DNA of 64,000 nucleotides from Mesonia aquimarina (GCF_003667275.1 NZ_RCNV01000001.1:62001-126000), one strand, 5' to 3'. Counted from the stretch's first letter, positions 1 to 8,997 are shown. Notes: generated by a model not told the origin, from the sequence alone. A program made the numbers and translations.

Positions 1-807
1 AAAATAAAAGTTAGGTTCTGCCGTGGCTAGTATGTAAAACTTATCCGTTAAATAATCAAAATCAGATAAATTATTTTGTTTAGAGAAAGCGTGATTATCA
101 TAAAAACTATCGCTTAATTGCTGTTGTGTTATATAATCAGTAGGGCTAGGAGGTGAAGGCGTTATGTCCCCTGTCAAAATAAAATTACTGCTATCTACTT
201 GTGTTTCTCCGTTTCCTATTAATATTTGAGTTTCACCAACATAATAGTAAACTTGATCTTCTCCATCTAAATTAATTTCAAACTTAACTACACTTTCAGC
301 GGGTATAACATAAGGACCGGAAGCGTTAACCACATCTTCTACGGTTGTAGATGTTTGGGTTAGTAAATCATAATTTATAGTACTCCCTGCACCTTCTTGG
401 TAAGAACCAACAAAAGAAAAACTAGCAAAACTAACAGCGTTGCCACCATTACCCCAAACACCTTTTCCTAAATCAAAACGCCAAACATAAGTGACAGCAG
501 ATAATACATTGTTAGGATCTGTTGGGTTGCCACTAACATATTTTGTAGAATGAATAAAAACATTCTGATTGCCTAATTTTGTAAAACCGCCATTCGCATT
601 ATTATTAATGTAATCAGCTATTTGCGTAGTATAAGCCGTATCTAAAGGATCATCAAAATCAACAAATGCATATTTATAAATATTAACGTTGTCTGCTAAT
701 GATTCAAGATATGCGAAATTTGAATTAATAACGGCGCCACCAACTCTTAATTCATCACCATTCCCATCATCGGGAGAAATACCTAAATCTATTTCTTCAA
801 TTGCCAT
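1..807 (-). CDS. Phage tail/virion protein, C-terminus cut by window edge
   Basis: An open minus-strand frame starts with ATG at 807 (MAIEEIDLGISPDDGNGDEL...) and runs without a stop to base 1, giving 269 visible codons. It follows the tail-tip gene and a 48-residue gene in the late operon, so a tail fibre, receptor-binding or baseplate-associated role is inferred from position. The visible part is rich in Asn, Gly and Thr and has no cysteine motif or membrane segment. The N-terminal stretch resembles starts of tail-fibre proteins that list model parameters, but I recognise no named domain. Confidence 0.7.
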   Translation of the reverse strand, partial: MAIEEIDLGISPDDGNGDELRVGGAVINSNFAYLESLADNVNIYKYAFVDFDDPLDTAYTTQIADYINNNANGGFTKLGNQNVFIHSTKYVSGNPTDPNNVLSAVTYVWRFDLGKGVWGNGGNAVSFASFSFVGSYQEGAGSTINYDLLTQTSTTVEDVVNASGPYVIPAESVVKFEINLDGEDQVYYYVGETQILIGNGETQVDSSNFILTGDITPSPPSPTDYITQQQLSDSFYDNHAFSKQNNLSDFDYLTDKFYILATAEPNFYF

Positions 808-808
808 A

Positions 809-955
809 TTATTGATTGTCTAGTGTTACTATTGTACTATCCCAAGTTATTTGCGTGCTATCCCAAGTTATTTTCACTCCCGGCACCGGTAAATTACTTT
901 CGTTAATTGCATTATCTTCATCGTCGCCGTACCATATTTTTTTGTTTTCACTCAT
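809..955 (-). CDS. 48-residue phage protein with a duplicated ITWDST hexapeptide
   Basis: A short minus-strand frame with ATG at 955 and TAA at 809-811 lies one base after the stop of the tail-tip gene and one base before the next start, so it fits the packing of the operon. The product begins MSENKKIWYGDDED and contains ITWDST twice, seven residues apart. That reflects an exact 16-bp direct repeat (837-852 and 858-873). It is acidic and has no signal or membrane segment. It may be a small virion accessory or an assembly factor; function unknown. Confidence 0.6.
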   Translation of the reverse strand: MSENKKIWYGDDEDNAINESNLPVPGVKITWDSTQITWDSTIVTLDNQ

Positions 956-956
956 A

Positions 957-3767
957 TTATAATTGCTTATATGCTTCTACAAATGCTTGCAATCCGGTAA
1001 GGCTTACATTTCCTAAAGCGGTTTCATAATTGGTAAAGGTTATTCTAGATTGCGCGTAAGAAGAAAAACTAAATTGCGGATCTTCATCTATCTCAATAAA
1101 AAGCGTAATAAATATTTCATCCCCTTTTCGGTAAGAAATTATGCCTGTTTCATTTTTTTCACCGGCTATTGCAGGATTAGTGTTATTACTTTCTACATCT
1201 ATTTTCCAAATAAATGCTTGACCGTTACGCTCAATTAATAAAGATGCAGTTGTAGTTCCGGAAACTTCGGTATCTAAATGAATGTTATAAAACAGATTAA
1301 TAGCTTCATTTAAATTTAAATCCGGACTTATAATTAGCTTGTATTTTACGGTTTCTTTATAATATCCCGAAGAACTTGTTATACTGCTATCTGCCGGTAT
1401 TACCTGAAAACTAATTGACGTTTCTGTCAATCTATCTATAGACAGAACATTACTAGCGGTATTACCCGCATTGTCGGTTACGGTTAATTCATATTCGTAA
1501 TGATCTCCGGTTAGGTTGCTAAAAGTAGGAGCAAGGCTGTTTCCGTTACTAATAACATCGCCCGACGGACCTGCAATTTTTTGCCATACAATATTATCTA
1601 TTGTTCCATCAGGATCAAAAGCGGCGGCGTTACTTACCGTTACACTTTGCCCGGTAGAAGAAAGTAGTTTATCATCACCTGCATCGGCATAAGGTTTTAA
1701 GTTTCCAAAAGAAGCGCCATCGTAAACATTTTCTATCATTGTTATGGTAGAAGTGTTATCATCCGGGCGCCACTCGCAATTGCTTATGCTAAAATATTTA
1801 AACTCGCCCTGGTATTTAAACCGAATAATATCATTAAATTTTACCGGCTTATCTACTGTAGCTTCTATACGTAAAAATTTAGATCGGTATAATTTCTGCT
1901 GAATTTCAGCAACTATTTGTCCGTACGGTTTTTGCTGAAGCTTATAAATATCATCAGTCCATTTTAACCATTCGGCACGATCTATAGTAGTCGGTTTTAT
2001 ACGTTGCACTTTTACTACAAATCGGCTAGGGAAGTAGGTAGTTTCAGACTGTAAAACTTTAAGCACCATTAATTCGCTCCCTAAATAATTATAGATTATC
2101 TCATAATTATAAAGCGGAAAATCTAAGCCGGGCGAAATATTACCGTCGTTAGTATTATAAAAAGCTTGATCTTTATTAGTGTCTAATAAACGCGCATCAC
2201 GTATAGAAAGCACAAAAACATTATAATTGTTTTCTGTAAAAAAGTCTAAGTAATCTAACTCAAAAACTTCCTGATTTACAGGCGTTGTTTCTCTAATTTT
2301 CTCTAGGTAAAAACACTTAGAAAGTGCAGAAACATCGTCACTAATTTCTAAGTCTATTGTTTTGGTAGTAGATGCGTTTTCATCAATGCTAACATTATAC
2401 ACATCGTTTTGGCGCTGGTTGCTGTTTTCTACTTCTAAGTTAGTTAACTTATAAGCAGCTACCTTTGTATCTATAACATCATTTGTAGGCTCAAAAAACT
2501 CTACGTTCAGCAAACCGTTTTGTTTTGCTACAAAAGTTAGTTCAGCTTCAGCTTTTCCTGAAGTATCAAAAATTAAACGCTCCGGCGATAATTCTGTAGA
2601 ATTTTTATTGAAAAACAAAACTTCGTTACCTAAACTAATTCTATATTTAGCAAGGTCTATCCATTTTTCAAGTAAACTATCAGCAGGCGAAGCAATTTCT
2701 TCTGAAAAAAATAACTCTACTTCAACGGTAATATTTACGCGCCAGCCTTTTAAAATGTAAGGCTTATCTTTTAATTCTATTTTTCGGTTCGGGTTAAAGC
2801 TGCTGTTTTGAGCATAGTTTGCCAATAACAAATAATCATCAGCCACTAAAACTTCTGGGCGGTAATCGTTATAACTCCAAAAGCGCGAATAATAAAAATT
2901 ATATTGGGCGTTAGGGCTAACATCCCAAGTTACTTCCGGTTCTTGCGCCACACCTTCAGGAAACTTTAATTCAGACGCTTCGTGTATTACCTTAACTTCT
3001 TTAAATGGCGCTTCTACATTAATGCTTGGCGTAGGCAAATACGTAAGTTGCTTTATATTTTTGGTTTGGTTTCCGGTGTATAAATACACGCCACTTATAG
3101 AATATACATCATATTCATTAGTAATAAGCTGGCGTTTATTAATGCCTTCTACATACCAATTACCATTTGCTTGGTACAACTGGCATTGCATAGATTTTAA
3201 AATACTATCTAAAATTTTATACGCATCTACATTACCATCTTCATCTGCATAATGCAAGCCATCGTGAATTATTTGATGCCACTTCTTTTTTAAATGATTT
3301 CTAATAGCAGGATCTAAAAAAATATTAAATTCTAAACCGGTTAATTGCAAAGCCGCCGAAATAAATTCGATTACATTTTTTTCCTTACGGTAAAAATCTT
3401 CAGGTAAATATTTTCCTTTCAACAAAGCCAAACCATCTACGGCAGAAAACTTTACATAAAAAAGCGGGTCATCCCACGGCTCGTTATAACTTTCGGGCAA
3501 TAAAAAGCCTTGCCAAATAACATCGCCGTTATCATATCTTTTTTTAGTTACCCGCCAAAGTTGTTCATCGGGTGTAAAATATTGGTCGTATTTTCCGTCG
3601 GCACCATCATCAACTTCTAAATCAAAATCTAATTCAGATCCCACAATTCCAGGCTCAATAACATCACCACCCAACCAACGCAACGCAATGCTATCTCTAG
3701 ATGCGTAATGCAAGATGAGTTCATCTTGCAAGTCGGTTATTTTTTGTATGTGAATTTGATAATCCAT
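957..3767 (-). CDS. Phage tail tip / distal tail protein with PKD-like domain
   Basis: The 936-residue protein follows the tape measure gene with a one-base overlap, the position of the distal tail or tail-tip (Dit/Tal-like) protein in siphophages. The N-terminal ~130 residues look like a tail-hub domain (an early DxxDELILHY segment, then GDVIWQGFLLPE). Roughly residues 690-778 form a PKD-like beta-sandwich, with AFDPDGTIDNIVWQKIAGPSG and the closing YELTVTDNAGNTAS typical of that fold. PKD-like domains in tails are usually thought to contact surface polysaccharide or protein, so a role in host recognition is inferred. There is no signal peptide. The exact division between hub and fibre functions is uncertain. 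Confidence 0.8.
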   Translation of the reverse strand: MDYQIHIQKITDLQDELILHYASRDSIALRWLGGDVIEPGIVGSELDFDLEVDDGADGKYDQYFTPDEQLWRVTKKRYDNGDVIWQGFLLPESYNEPWDDPLFYVKFSAVDGLALLKGKYLPEDFYRKEKNVIEFISAALQLTGLEFNIFLDPAIRNHLKKKWHQIIHDGLHYADEDGNVDAYKILDSILKSMQCQLYQANGNWYVEGINKRQLITNEYDVYSISGVYLYTGNQTKNIKQLTYLPTPSINVEAPFKEVKVIHEASELKFPEGVAQEPEVTWDVSPNAQYNFYYSRFWSYNDYRPEVLVADDYLLLANYAQNSSFNPNRKIELKDKPYILKGWRVNITVEVELFFSEEIASPADSLLEKWIDLAKYRISLGNEVLFFNKNSTELSPERLIFDTSGKAEAELTFVAKQNGLLNVEFFEPTNDVIDTKVAAYKLTNLEVENSNQRQNDVYNVSIDENASTTKTIDLEISDDVSALSKCFYLEKIRETTPVNQEVFELDYLDFFTENNYNVFVLSIRDARLLDTNKDQAFYNTNDGNISPGLDFPLYNYEIIYNYLGSELMVLKVLQSETTYFPSRFVVKVQRIKPTTIDRAEWLKWTDDIYKLQQKPYGQIVAEIQQKLYRSKFLRIEATVDKPVKFNDIIRFKYQGEFKYFSISNCEWRPDDNTSTITMIENVYDGASFGNLKPYADAGDDKLLSSTGQSVTVSNAAAFDPDGTIDNIVWQKIAGPSGDVISNGNSLAPTFSNLTGDHYEYELTVTDNAGNTASNVLSIDRLTETSISFQVIPADSSITSSSGYYKETVKYKLIISPDLNLNEAINLFYNIHLDTEVSGTTTASLLIERNGQAFIWKIDVESNNTNPAIAGEKNETGIISYRKGDEIFITLFIEIDEDPQFSFSSYAQSRITFTNYETALGNVSLTGLQAFVEAYKQL

Positions 3768-5914
3768 TAAGTTCTTCTAGATCTAGATTTTTCAGTTCTT
3801 AATAAGGCAACTCTTATATCTTCACCACGTATAGAAGTTTCTGCTATATACCCGCTACCGGAATCACCATTAACATCGGCAATCATTCCGCGTAGTTTAT
3901 CTAATGGCGCAATTACTTCAGGATTTGTTTTTGCACCGGAATATTCTCCCATTAATCCAACCGTAGGACCGTTAACAATACCACCATCTGCAAACTTTGG
4001 TATAGATGCAAAAGCAGATAAAACACCACCAACAGCAGTAGCAATAAAAGCGGGTTGTGCAATTACAGCACCGGGACCGGTAAACAAAGCAGATTGTGTT
4101 CCCGAAGCAATTGCGTTAGCAACAGCCTGAGAAAGCAACATAGAAATTAATTCTGTTACCGTTTTTGCCATATTTTTTAAAAAACCTTGCATTCCGGTAT
4201 TCGCTAAATCTAAAGCATCTAAAAATCTGCCCGTAAAATTTTCAAAAGAACCGGCAACTTCATCACCAACAATTCTACCTACTTCAGAAAGGCGCTGCAT
4301 TTTTATAATAACTTCTTCTAAACCATTCTTTACATAATCTGCTTGCTCCGGTACACTATCAGCTAATTCTTCTAAAGGTGAAGGCAAACCACGCATACTT
4401 AAAGAACTAACCGTACTTACTTGCTCCCTAGCTTTACCACCACCTGTAGATACTGGCGTATCTTGATCTATAGGGTTTACCTTAGAAACATCTACTTCAT
4501 CTACCGTAGCTTTGGCAACTAGCTCAATTTTTTCTTTTTGTTGAACGCGATCTAAAGAATCTTTTAAATTGTTATCTAAATTTTTACTGAATTTCTCGTA
4601 GTCTTTTTGAATACCATCTAAAAAGCCGCCAAAGTTTTTACCGGTTTCTAGCAATCCCTTATTTAAAATCTTTGGTATTTCAGATATATTTCCGGTAAGA
4701 ACAGCTTTAAAAACTTCGCCAATTGTACCGAAAATAGATTTTATATTTTCACCTACGTGTTCTAATAAAGTTAGCAAGCCATTAAAAATAAGTTTACCAA
4801 CTTCAAACAAGGTTTTAAAAGTTAAAATGATGCTTTCAACAATTACCCGAAAGGCAATACTTTCATTATACAGATCTATAAAGTAATTTGCCAAATCTAT
4901 TAAAGTGGCTTTTATAGGCTCCCAATACTTATAAATAATTACACCTACAGCAGTAAGCGCGGCAATTACCAATCCAACAGGACCGGTTAAAATTGCAAAG
5001 CCCGAAGCTAGGGCAGGAAGTATGGTTGTAGCTAAAGTTCCCAATGCTAACAAAACAGGACCTAAAGCCGCCGCTAAACCGGCAACCACCACAATTATTT
5101 TTTTAGTATTTTTATCTAACGAACTAAATTTTTCTATTAAAGAAGTTACAAAAGTTGCCAGCTTCTGTACGTAGGGTAAAATAATTTCGCCAAACTGAAC
5201 CGCTAAATCATTTAACCTAGCTTTAATCAATCGCATTTGGTTTGCAAAACCATCGCTAGTTCTTGCATAATCGCCAATTGCATTTTTGCTTTGTTCTTGC
5301 GCAAGTTGCAAAGTAGCAAAAGCTTTTGCCTGGCGTTCGGTTTCAAACGTTAAGCCCTGTTGCGTATTTTGTAATACACGCGCTTTAACATCGGCTTCTA
5401 AAATAGAAATCCCTAAAGATTTAACGCTTTCTCGTTCCCCTAATAGCGCTTTGGTTAAGGCTTGTGACGCACCTTCTGCGCCACCGGAATAATTGGTAAA
5501 CGATGCTAAATCTACTGCAAGCTTGTTTACTTCAGTAGATAAGTCTAAGGCAGATGCTTGCGAAAAACCAAAACCGGTTAATAAATCTCCCGTATCAGAA
5601 AGTAATTGTTTAGAAGCTTTAGAACTTAAGCCGTAAGAGTTTCTTAAAATATCTGCCGATTCTTTTGCAGATTCAGAAATACTAGAAAATACGGTATCAA
5701 ATTTTGCTGAAGTTTCTTCTGCATCGCTTGCCGCTTTTACAAAAGCAACCCCCAAACCGGCAACAGGCAACGTAACACCAAGTGTTAAATTACGCCCTAC
5801 ATTTTGCATTTGCTTTCCGGCTTTATTCAACTGCTTTTGCGCATTTTGCAATTGCGAGCTAAACTGCTTTAAATCAGCATTAAATCTGATGGAAATTTTC
5901 GCAAATGAGGACAT
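3767..5914 (-). CDS. Phage tail tape measure protein, TP901 family
   Basis: This 715-residue protein sets tail length and is threaded through the tail tube. The N-terminus has long heptad-like helices (QFSSQLQNAQKQLNKAGKQM) followed by the Ala/Gly-rich TP901-type core (about residues 50-250). Hydrophobic segments lie near residues 270-330, as usual in tape measure proteins that also help DNA enter the cell. It lies between the G/GT-type chaperone genes and the tail tip gene, the universal order. The ATG at 5914 is the first good start. 169 bases separate it from the GT frame, an unusually long gap for this operon, and that gap contains a 25-bp repeat. Confidence 0.93.
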   Translation of the reverse strand: MSSFAKISIRFNADLKQFSSQLQNAQKQLNKAGKQMQNVGRNLTLGVTLPVAGLGVAFVKAASDAEETSAKFDTVFSSISESAKESADILRNSYGLSSKASKQLLSDTGDLLTGFGFSQASALDLSTEVNKLAVDLASFTNYSGGAEGASQALTKALLGERESVKSLGISILEADVKARVLQNTQQGLTFETERQAKAFATLQLAQEQSKNAIGDYARTSDGFANQMRLIKARLNDLAVQFGEIILPYVQKLATFVTSLIEKFSSLDKNTKKIIVVVAGLAAALGPVLLALGTLATTILPALASGFAILTGPVGLVIAALTAVGVIIYKYWEPIKATLIDLANYFIDLYNESIAFRVIVESIILTFKTLFEVGKLIFNGLLTLLEHVGENIKSIFGTIGEVFKAVLTGNISEIPKILNKGLLETGKNFGGFLDGIQKDYEKFSKNLDNNLKDSLDRVQQKEKIELVAKATVDEVDVSKVNPIDQDTPVSTGGGKAREQVSTVSSLSMRGLPSPLEELADSVPEQADYVKNGLEEVIIKMQRLSEVGRIVGDEVAGSFENFTGRFLDALDLANTGMQGFLKNMAKTVTELISMLLSQAVANAIASGTQSALFTGPGAVIAQPAFIATAVGGVLSAFASIPKFADGGIVNGPTVGLMGEYSGAKTNPEVIAPLDKLRGMIADVNGDSGSGYIAETSIRGEDIRVALLRTEKSRSRRT

Positions 5915-5963
5915 AAAAAGGCTTTTTATAAGTACTAAAAGTACCCGAAGCCTATGTTTCTAT

Positions 5964-5988
5964 AAGGAACAATTTGTTTCTTTTTAAA
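5964..5988. repeat. 25-bp direct repeat, copy 1 (upstream of tape measure gene)
   Basis: These 25 bases, beginning AAGGAACAATTTG on plus, are identical to 12729-12753. The flanking bases differ at once on both sides. The inner part GGAACA-ATT-TGTTTC is an imperfect palindrome. This copy lies 50-74 bases upstream of the tape measure start. Possible roles are a late-gene operator or a recombination site. Confidence 0.9.
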
Positions 5989-6082
5989 CGAAAAAAAGCA
6001 GCCCGAAAGCTGCTTATATTTCCTGCGGAATTATAAAAAGACACGCTCCCCGTTTACGTGCTGAAAAAAATAAAACCGCAGG

Positions 6083-6804
6083 TTATTTTTTTGGTGTTCG
6101 TTTATCAATATCTTTCCAAAACGCTTTAATTTCTTCGGGTGTTTTGTTCTTCTTTTTTGCACTTTTCTTATCCCACGGCAACGCGTAAAGTTGTTCTAAA
6201 CTTTTTTGCGCATCTTGTTTTTTTAAATGTGGCCGCAGCATACTTACCACCAATTCGCGGTGCATTTCCCAATGCTCACGGTTTTGCGCCTTTTCCTTAT
6301 CTATAAGTTTTGTTTTGCCTTTTACAATATTAGCAAAAGTACGCGGCGTGGTGCTGTAAAATGCTACTTCAGAAAAACCGAGAATCCCTAAAGCAAGTTC
6401 TTCCAGCTCGTCCCAGGTTACTTCTTTTTGGTTGCTTTCTTTCCCGGCTTCTTCCCGGGCTTCGGGTTTCCCTGGCTAGGCATACTTTTTTGAAAAGCAT
6501 CCATTACAATAGAGAGTTTACCACCTAAAAACAAAATGTTTAGTAATTCATCTTTATTTGGTAAATCTAAATTAGGATCTGCATTTGTAATTGCCGAAAA
6601 AACAAGATCAGCAACTTTATCTCCAGATTCAAAAGTTATCTCAACTTCTTCATCTTTTTTTGCTTGCGGAAAAGCCGCCTGTATTTCATTAATAACAGAT
6701 TGCATTCCCGGGCAATTCCATTTTTCACCAAGTAAACGGAAAGCACCGTACCCGAATTTAATCGGGTAGGCTTTTCCTTGTATTTCTATTTTTTCAGTTG
6801 CCAT
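6083..6804 (-). CDS. Tail assembly chaperone fusion (G-T type), made by -1 ribosomal frameshift
   Basis: The frame downstream of the G-type gene (6083-6439) has no start of its own that explains its length. It is open back through the 3' end of the upstream gene in the -1 frame. Slipping at GGGAAAG (6445 to 6439) joins 122 residues of the upstream product to 118 residues, beginning ...ESNQKEVTWDELEELALGI and ending DKRTPKK, for a 240-residue fusion. Lambda gpG/gpGT and many siphophages make tail chaperones this way, with the fusion recruiting tail tube subunits to the tape measure protein. Position between the tail tube and tape measure genes agrees. A 60-residue start at 6265 exists but would drop about half of the conserved extension. 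Confidence 0.85.
6418..6804 (-). CDS. Tail assembly chaperone (G-like), unshifted product
   Basis: A 128-residue acidic protein with a strongly basic tail (GKKPGKKATKKK) starts at ATG 6804, three bases after the tail tube gene. By position it is the G-type tail chaperone that coats the tape measure protein during assembly and is absent from the virion. The core (residues 1-105) has a segment YGAFRLLGEKW seen in chaperones of this class. The last codons hold the slippery heptamer that yields the longer G-T product in a minority of translations. Confidence 0.82.
   Translation of the reverse strand: MATEKIEIQGKAYPIKFGYGAFRLLGEKWNCPGMQSVINEIQAAFPQAKKDEEVEITFESGDKVADLVFSAITNADPNLDLPNKDELLNILFLGGKLSIVMDAFQKSMPSQGNPKPGKKPGKKATKKK
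6439..6445 (-). promoter_or_regulatory. Programmed -1 ribosomal frameshift heptamer GGGAAAG
   Basis: Read on the minus strand the zero-frame codons are CCG GGA AAG, giving G GGA AAG, the same heptamer used in the lambda G-T genes. After the slip, reading continues GAA AGC AAC in the frame that is open to 6083. The zero frame stops at 6418-6420, seven codons further on. The 3' stimulatory structure, if any, was not modelled. Confidence 0.85.
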
Positions 6805-6806
6805 AA

Positions 6807-7238
6807 TTACGCAGGGTTTATTTCTACTTTATTAAGTTTGTTTGTACCACTTAACGAGATAGAAGTAGTTGCATCTTCATTTACTGGCGCAGTTAAATCT
6901 AGTTGAGAAATAAAAGCCGTTCCGGTAAGCTTGTAAGTTGCATCATCTTCATCAGGTACAAATTCAATTGCAATTGAATCGGTACTATCATCATCGTACA
7001 TATCAAACACTAAAAAGAAATCGTTAGTATCGGTTCCATCGCCGTTGTAGGTTGCCAACGCATCCATTGTGGCAGTCCAGGATTTTTTTCCTTTCGCACG
7101 TTCAATACCATCGGTATCTTTTGTTATTCTATCTCTAATTTCTCGCGTTAGCGAAAGCGAGCAACTTGTAGCGTGGTAAACAGTACCATCATCTAAAGTT
7201 AACCGCAACTCGCCATTAATTACTTTTTCTCCAGCCAT
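6807..7238 (-). CDS. Phage major tail tube protein
   Basis: The 143-residue protein starts MAGEKVINGELRLTLDDGTVYHATSCSLSLTREIRDRITKDTDG. It has the all-beta pattern and size of TP901-1-type major tail proteins, which polymerise into the tail tube. The acidic stretch DMYDDDSTDSIAIEFVPDEDD and a C-terminal set of hydrophobic strands fit that fold. It lies directly before the G/GT chaperone genes and after the tail completion gene, the standard place for the tube gene. Confidence 0.88.
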   Translation of the reverse strand: MAGEKVINGELRLTLDDGTVYHATSCSLSLTREIRDRITKDTDGIERAKGKKSWTATMDALATYNGDGTDTNDFFLVFDMYDDDSTDSIAIEFVPDEDDATYKLTGTAFISQLDLTAPVNEDATTSISLSGTNKLNKVEINPA

Positions 7239-7258
7239 TGCTTTTAGGTTTTATGCCG

Positions 7259-7621
7259 TTAGGCGTTATTAATTTTAGTTTCAAATTTTAAGTGTACGTA
7301 AGCGCTTTTTGCTTCGGTATCGGTATAACCTGGCTTTGCGCCTCTATCGTGCCAGCGGTGTTTTTCTGTTACCGTATCACGAATAACAGAAGCAATTCTA
7401 GAAACTTCATTTAAAGTTTCTGCATAAACAAAAACTGATATTTTTACAGGAATCATTCTTTCCTTAGTTCCGTAGCCTTCAGCTTCAAATACATAGGTTG
7501 AAAAAGGGTATTCCGTGTTTTCTTCAGCTAACTCCCAAAATATTTTATTACTCCCAATTTCAGAAGTAATATCACTATCAGTTAAAACTGCACCTATATT
7601 TTCTGCTATTGTAACTATCAT
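7259..7621 (-). CDS. Tail completion / neck protein, DUF3168-like
   Basis: A 120-residue protein whose ATG overlaps the stop of the HK97-gp10-like gene (shared bases 7618-7621). DUF3168 proteins cap the tail at the neck (tail terminator). The central SVFVYAETLNEVSRIASVIRDTV segment and the ...RGAKPGYTDTEAKSAYVHLKFE end match what I recall of the family, but the family is short and divergent. Position just before the tail tube gene supports the call. Confidence 0.72.
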   Translation of the reverse strand: MIVTIAENIGAVLTDSDITSEIGSNKIFWELAEENTEYPFSTYVFEAEGYGTKERMIPVKISVFVYAETLNEVSRIASVIRDTVTEKHRWHDRGAKPGYTDTEAKSAYVHLKFETKINNA

Positions 7622-8112
7622 TTGCTTAACTTATCAATTTCACGTTGTATTACGCGTTCTGCTTGTTGCTCGTATTTTGAAACCGCGCTTTGTTCTACTG
7701 AAGAAAACGCTGCATCTCTCGCTTTTTCTACTACGGTATTTTTGCCTTTACGGCTACCGCGTTTATTACTTCCTACACGCGTACCTTTTTTAACGACCAT
7801 AAATCGGTAATAAGCATCGTGTTTTCCCTTTTTACCTGGGCGAATAACTACCGAAGGATTGCCACCGACTTTACTAGCCGGAACTGTTTTTGTTGAAACA
7901 GATTTAGAAAGCGTTCCCGCCGGGTATTCTGTACCAAACCTTCTTTTATCTCGCGTACCTACAGGAAGATTCCTTGCGTAGGCTTGCTCTAATGGCTTGG
8001 CTAACTTGCGTTGAATTTTTAAGATTTCTTTACGGGTTACCCGATCGTCAAGTTTTTTTAACTTTCGGTTTAGCTCGTTAAATCCTTTTATTTCAACTAC
8101 ATCTTTAGCCAT
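7618..8112 (-). CDS. HK97 gp10-like neck protein
   Basis: The 164-residue basic protein starts MAKDVVEIKGFNELNRKLKKLDD, the classic opening of HK97 gp10-type proteins, followed by a Lys/Arg-rich centre (KKGTRVGSNKRGSRKGKN). These proteins are neck or minor tail components joining head to tail. It overlaps the head-closure gene by eight bases and the DUF3168-like gene by four, consistent with coupled translation. Confidence 0.85.
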   Translation of the reverse strand: MAKDVVEIKGFNELNRKLKKLDDRVTRKEILKIQRKLAKPLEQAYARNLPVGTRDKRRFGTEYPAGTLSKSVSTKTVPASKVGGNPSVVIRPGKKGKHDAYYRFMVVKKGTRVGSNKRGSRKGKNTVVEKARDAAFSSVEQSAVSKYEQQAERVIQREIDKLSK

Positions 8113-8455
8113 CTTTTCGGCTGGTTTTTAACTCTAAAAAACGCTTCATTTTTCCTTGCCCAATAGGTAATGCACTGTGTATTTCAAAATCGCCATCATC
8201 TTCTAATCGAATAAAATACTTTGTTCCGTTTTTATTCAAATCTTTACTATAATGAGTAATAAACTTTAAAACTTCCAGCGATCTTATTTTGCCGTCATCA
8301 TCATCTTCTTCACCGGAAACCGGCATTTGCTTTAACCATATTTTTTTAATAAACTCATCAACATATACACGTTCTTGCGTTGGCGTATTAGTATATACAC
8401 GCTTAAATAATTTTCCGCGCGTACTCAATTCGCCTTTATGTATGGTTGTAGCCAT
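8105..8455 (-). CDS. Phage head closure protein (SPP1 gp16-like)
   Basis: A 116-residue protein between the connector and the HK97-gp10-like genes, where head-closure (stopper) proteins lie. It carries ERVYVDEFIKKIWLKQMPVSG and SLEVLKFITHYSKDLNKNGTKYFIRLEDDGDFEIHSALPIG, in line with the small beta-barrel of this family. It shares one base with the connector gene's stop. Assignment rests on order, size and general pattern. Confidence 0.72.
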   Translation of the reverse strand: MATTIHKGELSTRGKLFKRVYTNTPTQERVYVDEFIKKIWLKQMPVSGEEDDDDGKIRSLEVLKFITHYSKDLNKNGTKYFIRLEDDGDFEIHSALPIGQGKMKRFLELKTSRKDG

Positions 8456-8997
8456 TAGTATTTTTTATACGGTCTTAATTTTGCTTTGGCAGCAGTTTCC
8501 ATTTTTATGGGTCCGTTTTCGCGGTAGGTATCTTGTTGTGCAAAAATTAATAAGGCCGCCGCTTTAATATCGGCTGGCATATCGGTTTCTGAATAGCCAA
8601 TTTTACAATTTACCGTAACCGAACCACCAAAGTTTTCGGGTTCTGCAATATCTAAACGAAGCATATTATTGCCTGTTATTAAGGTATAATCTGCCGCATC
8701 TATAGTTTGCGTGTTATCGTCTTTATCTTGATAGGTAACCGAAGTTATTTCTGCTAATCGCTCTGAAGGCACAAAACTTTTAAACCATTTATCTATTTGT
8801 ATTACGCAATCTTCACGCAATAAAACAGGATAACCAACATAGTTTTCAATTTCAGCAGAAGCAGAATCAACAAAGATTTGAAGTAACGGATCTTCATCTT
8901 CAAACTCAATTTTGCTATTCATTTTCGCCATTTCTAACGAAACAATTTTTACATCTGCGGCTTTGTTGCCAACTTCTATAACTTCGTAAGCCATCAT
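8455..8997 (-). CDS. Phage head-tail connector protein (gp6-like)
   Basis: The 180-residue protein has SLEMAKMNSKIEFEDEDPLLQIFVDSASAEIENYVGYP, a variant of the helical hallmark of gp6/gp15-type adaptors (LKxHLRID...DD..L...I.aA...iE.Y.g), and ends with AAALLIFAQQDTYRENG. The family forms a ring beneath the portal. It is placed downstream of the capsid gene and upstream of the head-closure gene. Two Met codons start it (MM); either may be used. Confidence 0.85.
   Translation of the reverse strand: MMAYEVIEVGNKAADVKIVSLEMAKMNSKIEFEDEDPLLQIFVDSASAEIENYVGYPVLLREDCVIQIDKWFKSFVPSERLAEITSVTYQDKDDNTQTIDAADYTLITGNNMLRLDIAEPENFGGSVTVNCKIGYSETDMPADIKAAALLIFAQQDTYRENGPIKMETAAKAKLRPYKKY

Noticed and set aside
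5964-5988. The 25-bp repeat as a terminator
   Set aside because: The T-run follows the hairpin only on the plus strand, while all neighbouring genes are transcribed on minus.
6083-6265. A separate 60-residue gene between tape measure and tail chaperone
   Set aside because: The frame is open well upstream of its ATG and joins the chaperone gene at GGGAAAG, so it is the -1 extension, not an independent gene.
6418-6432. A second slippery stretch near the chaperone stop (ACC AAA AAG)
   Set aside because: It does not fit the X XXY YYZ rule in the zero frame; GGGAAAG a few codons earlier does.
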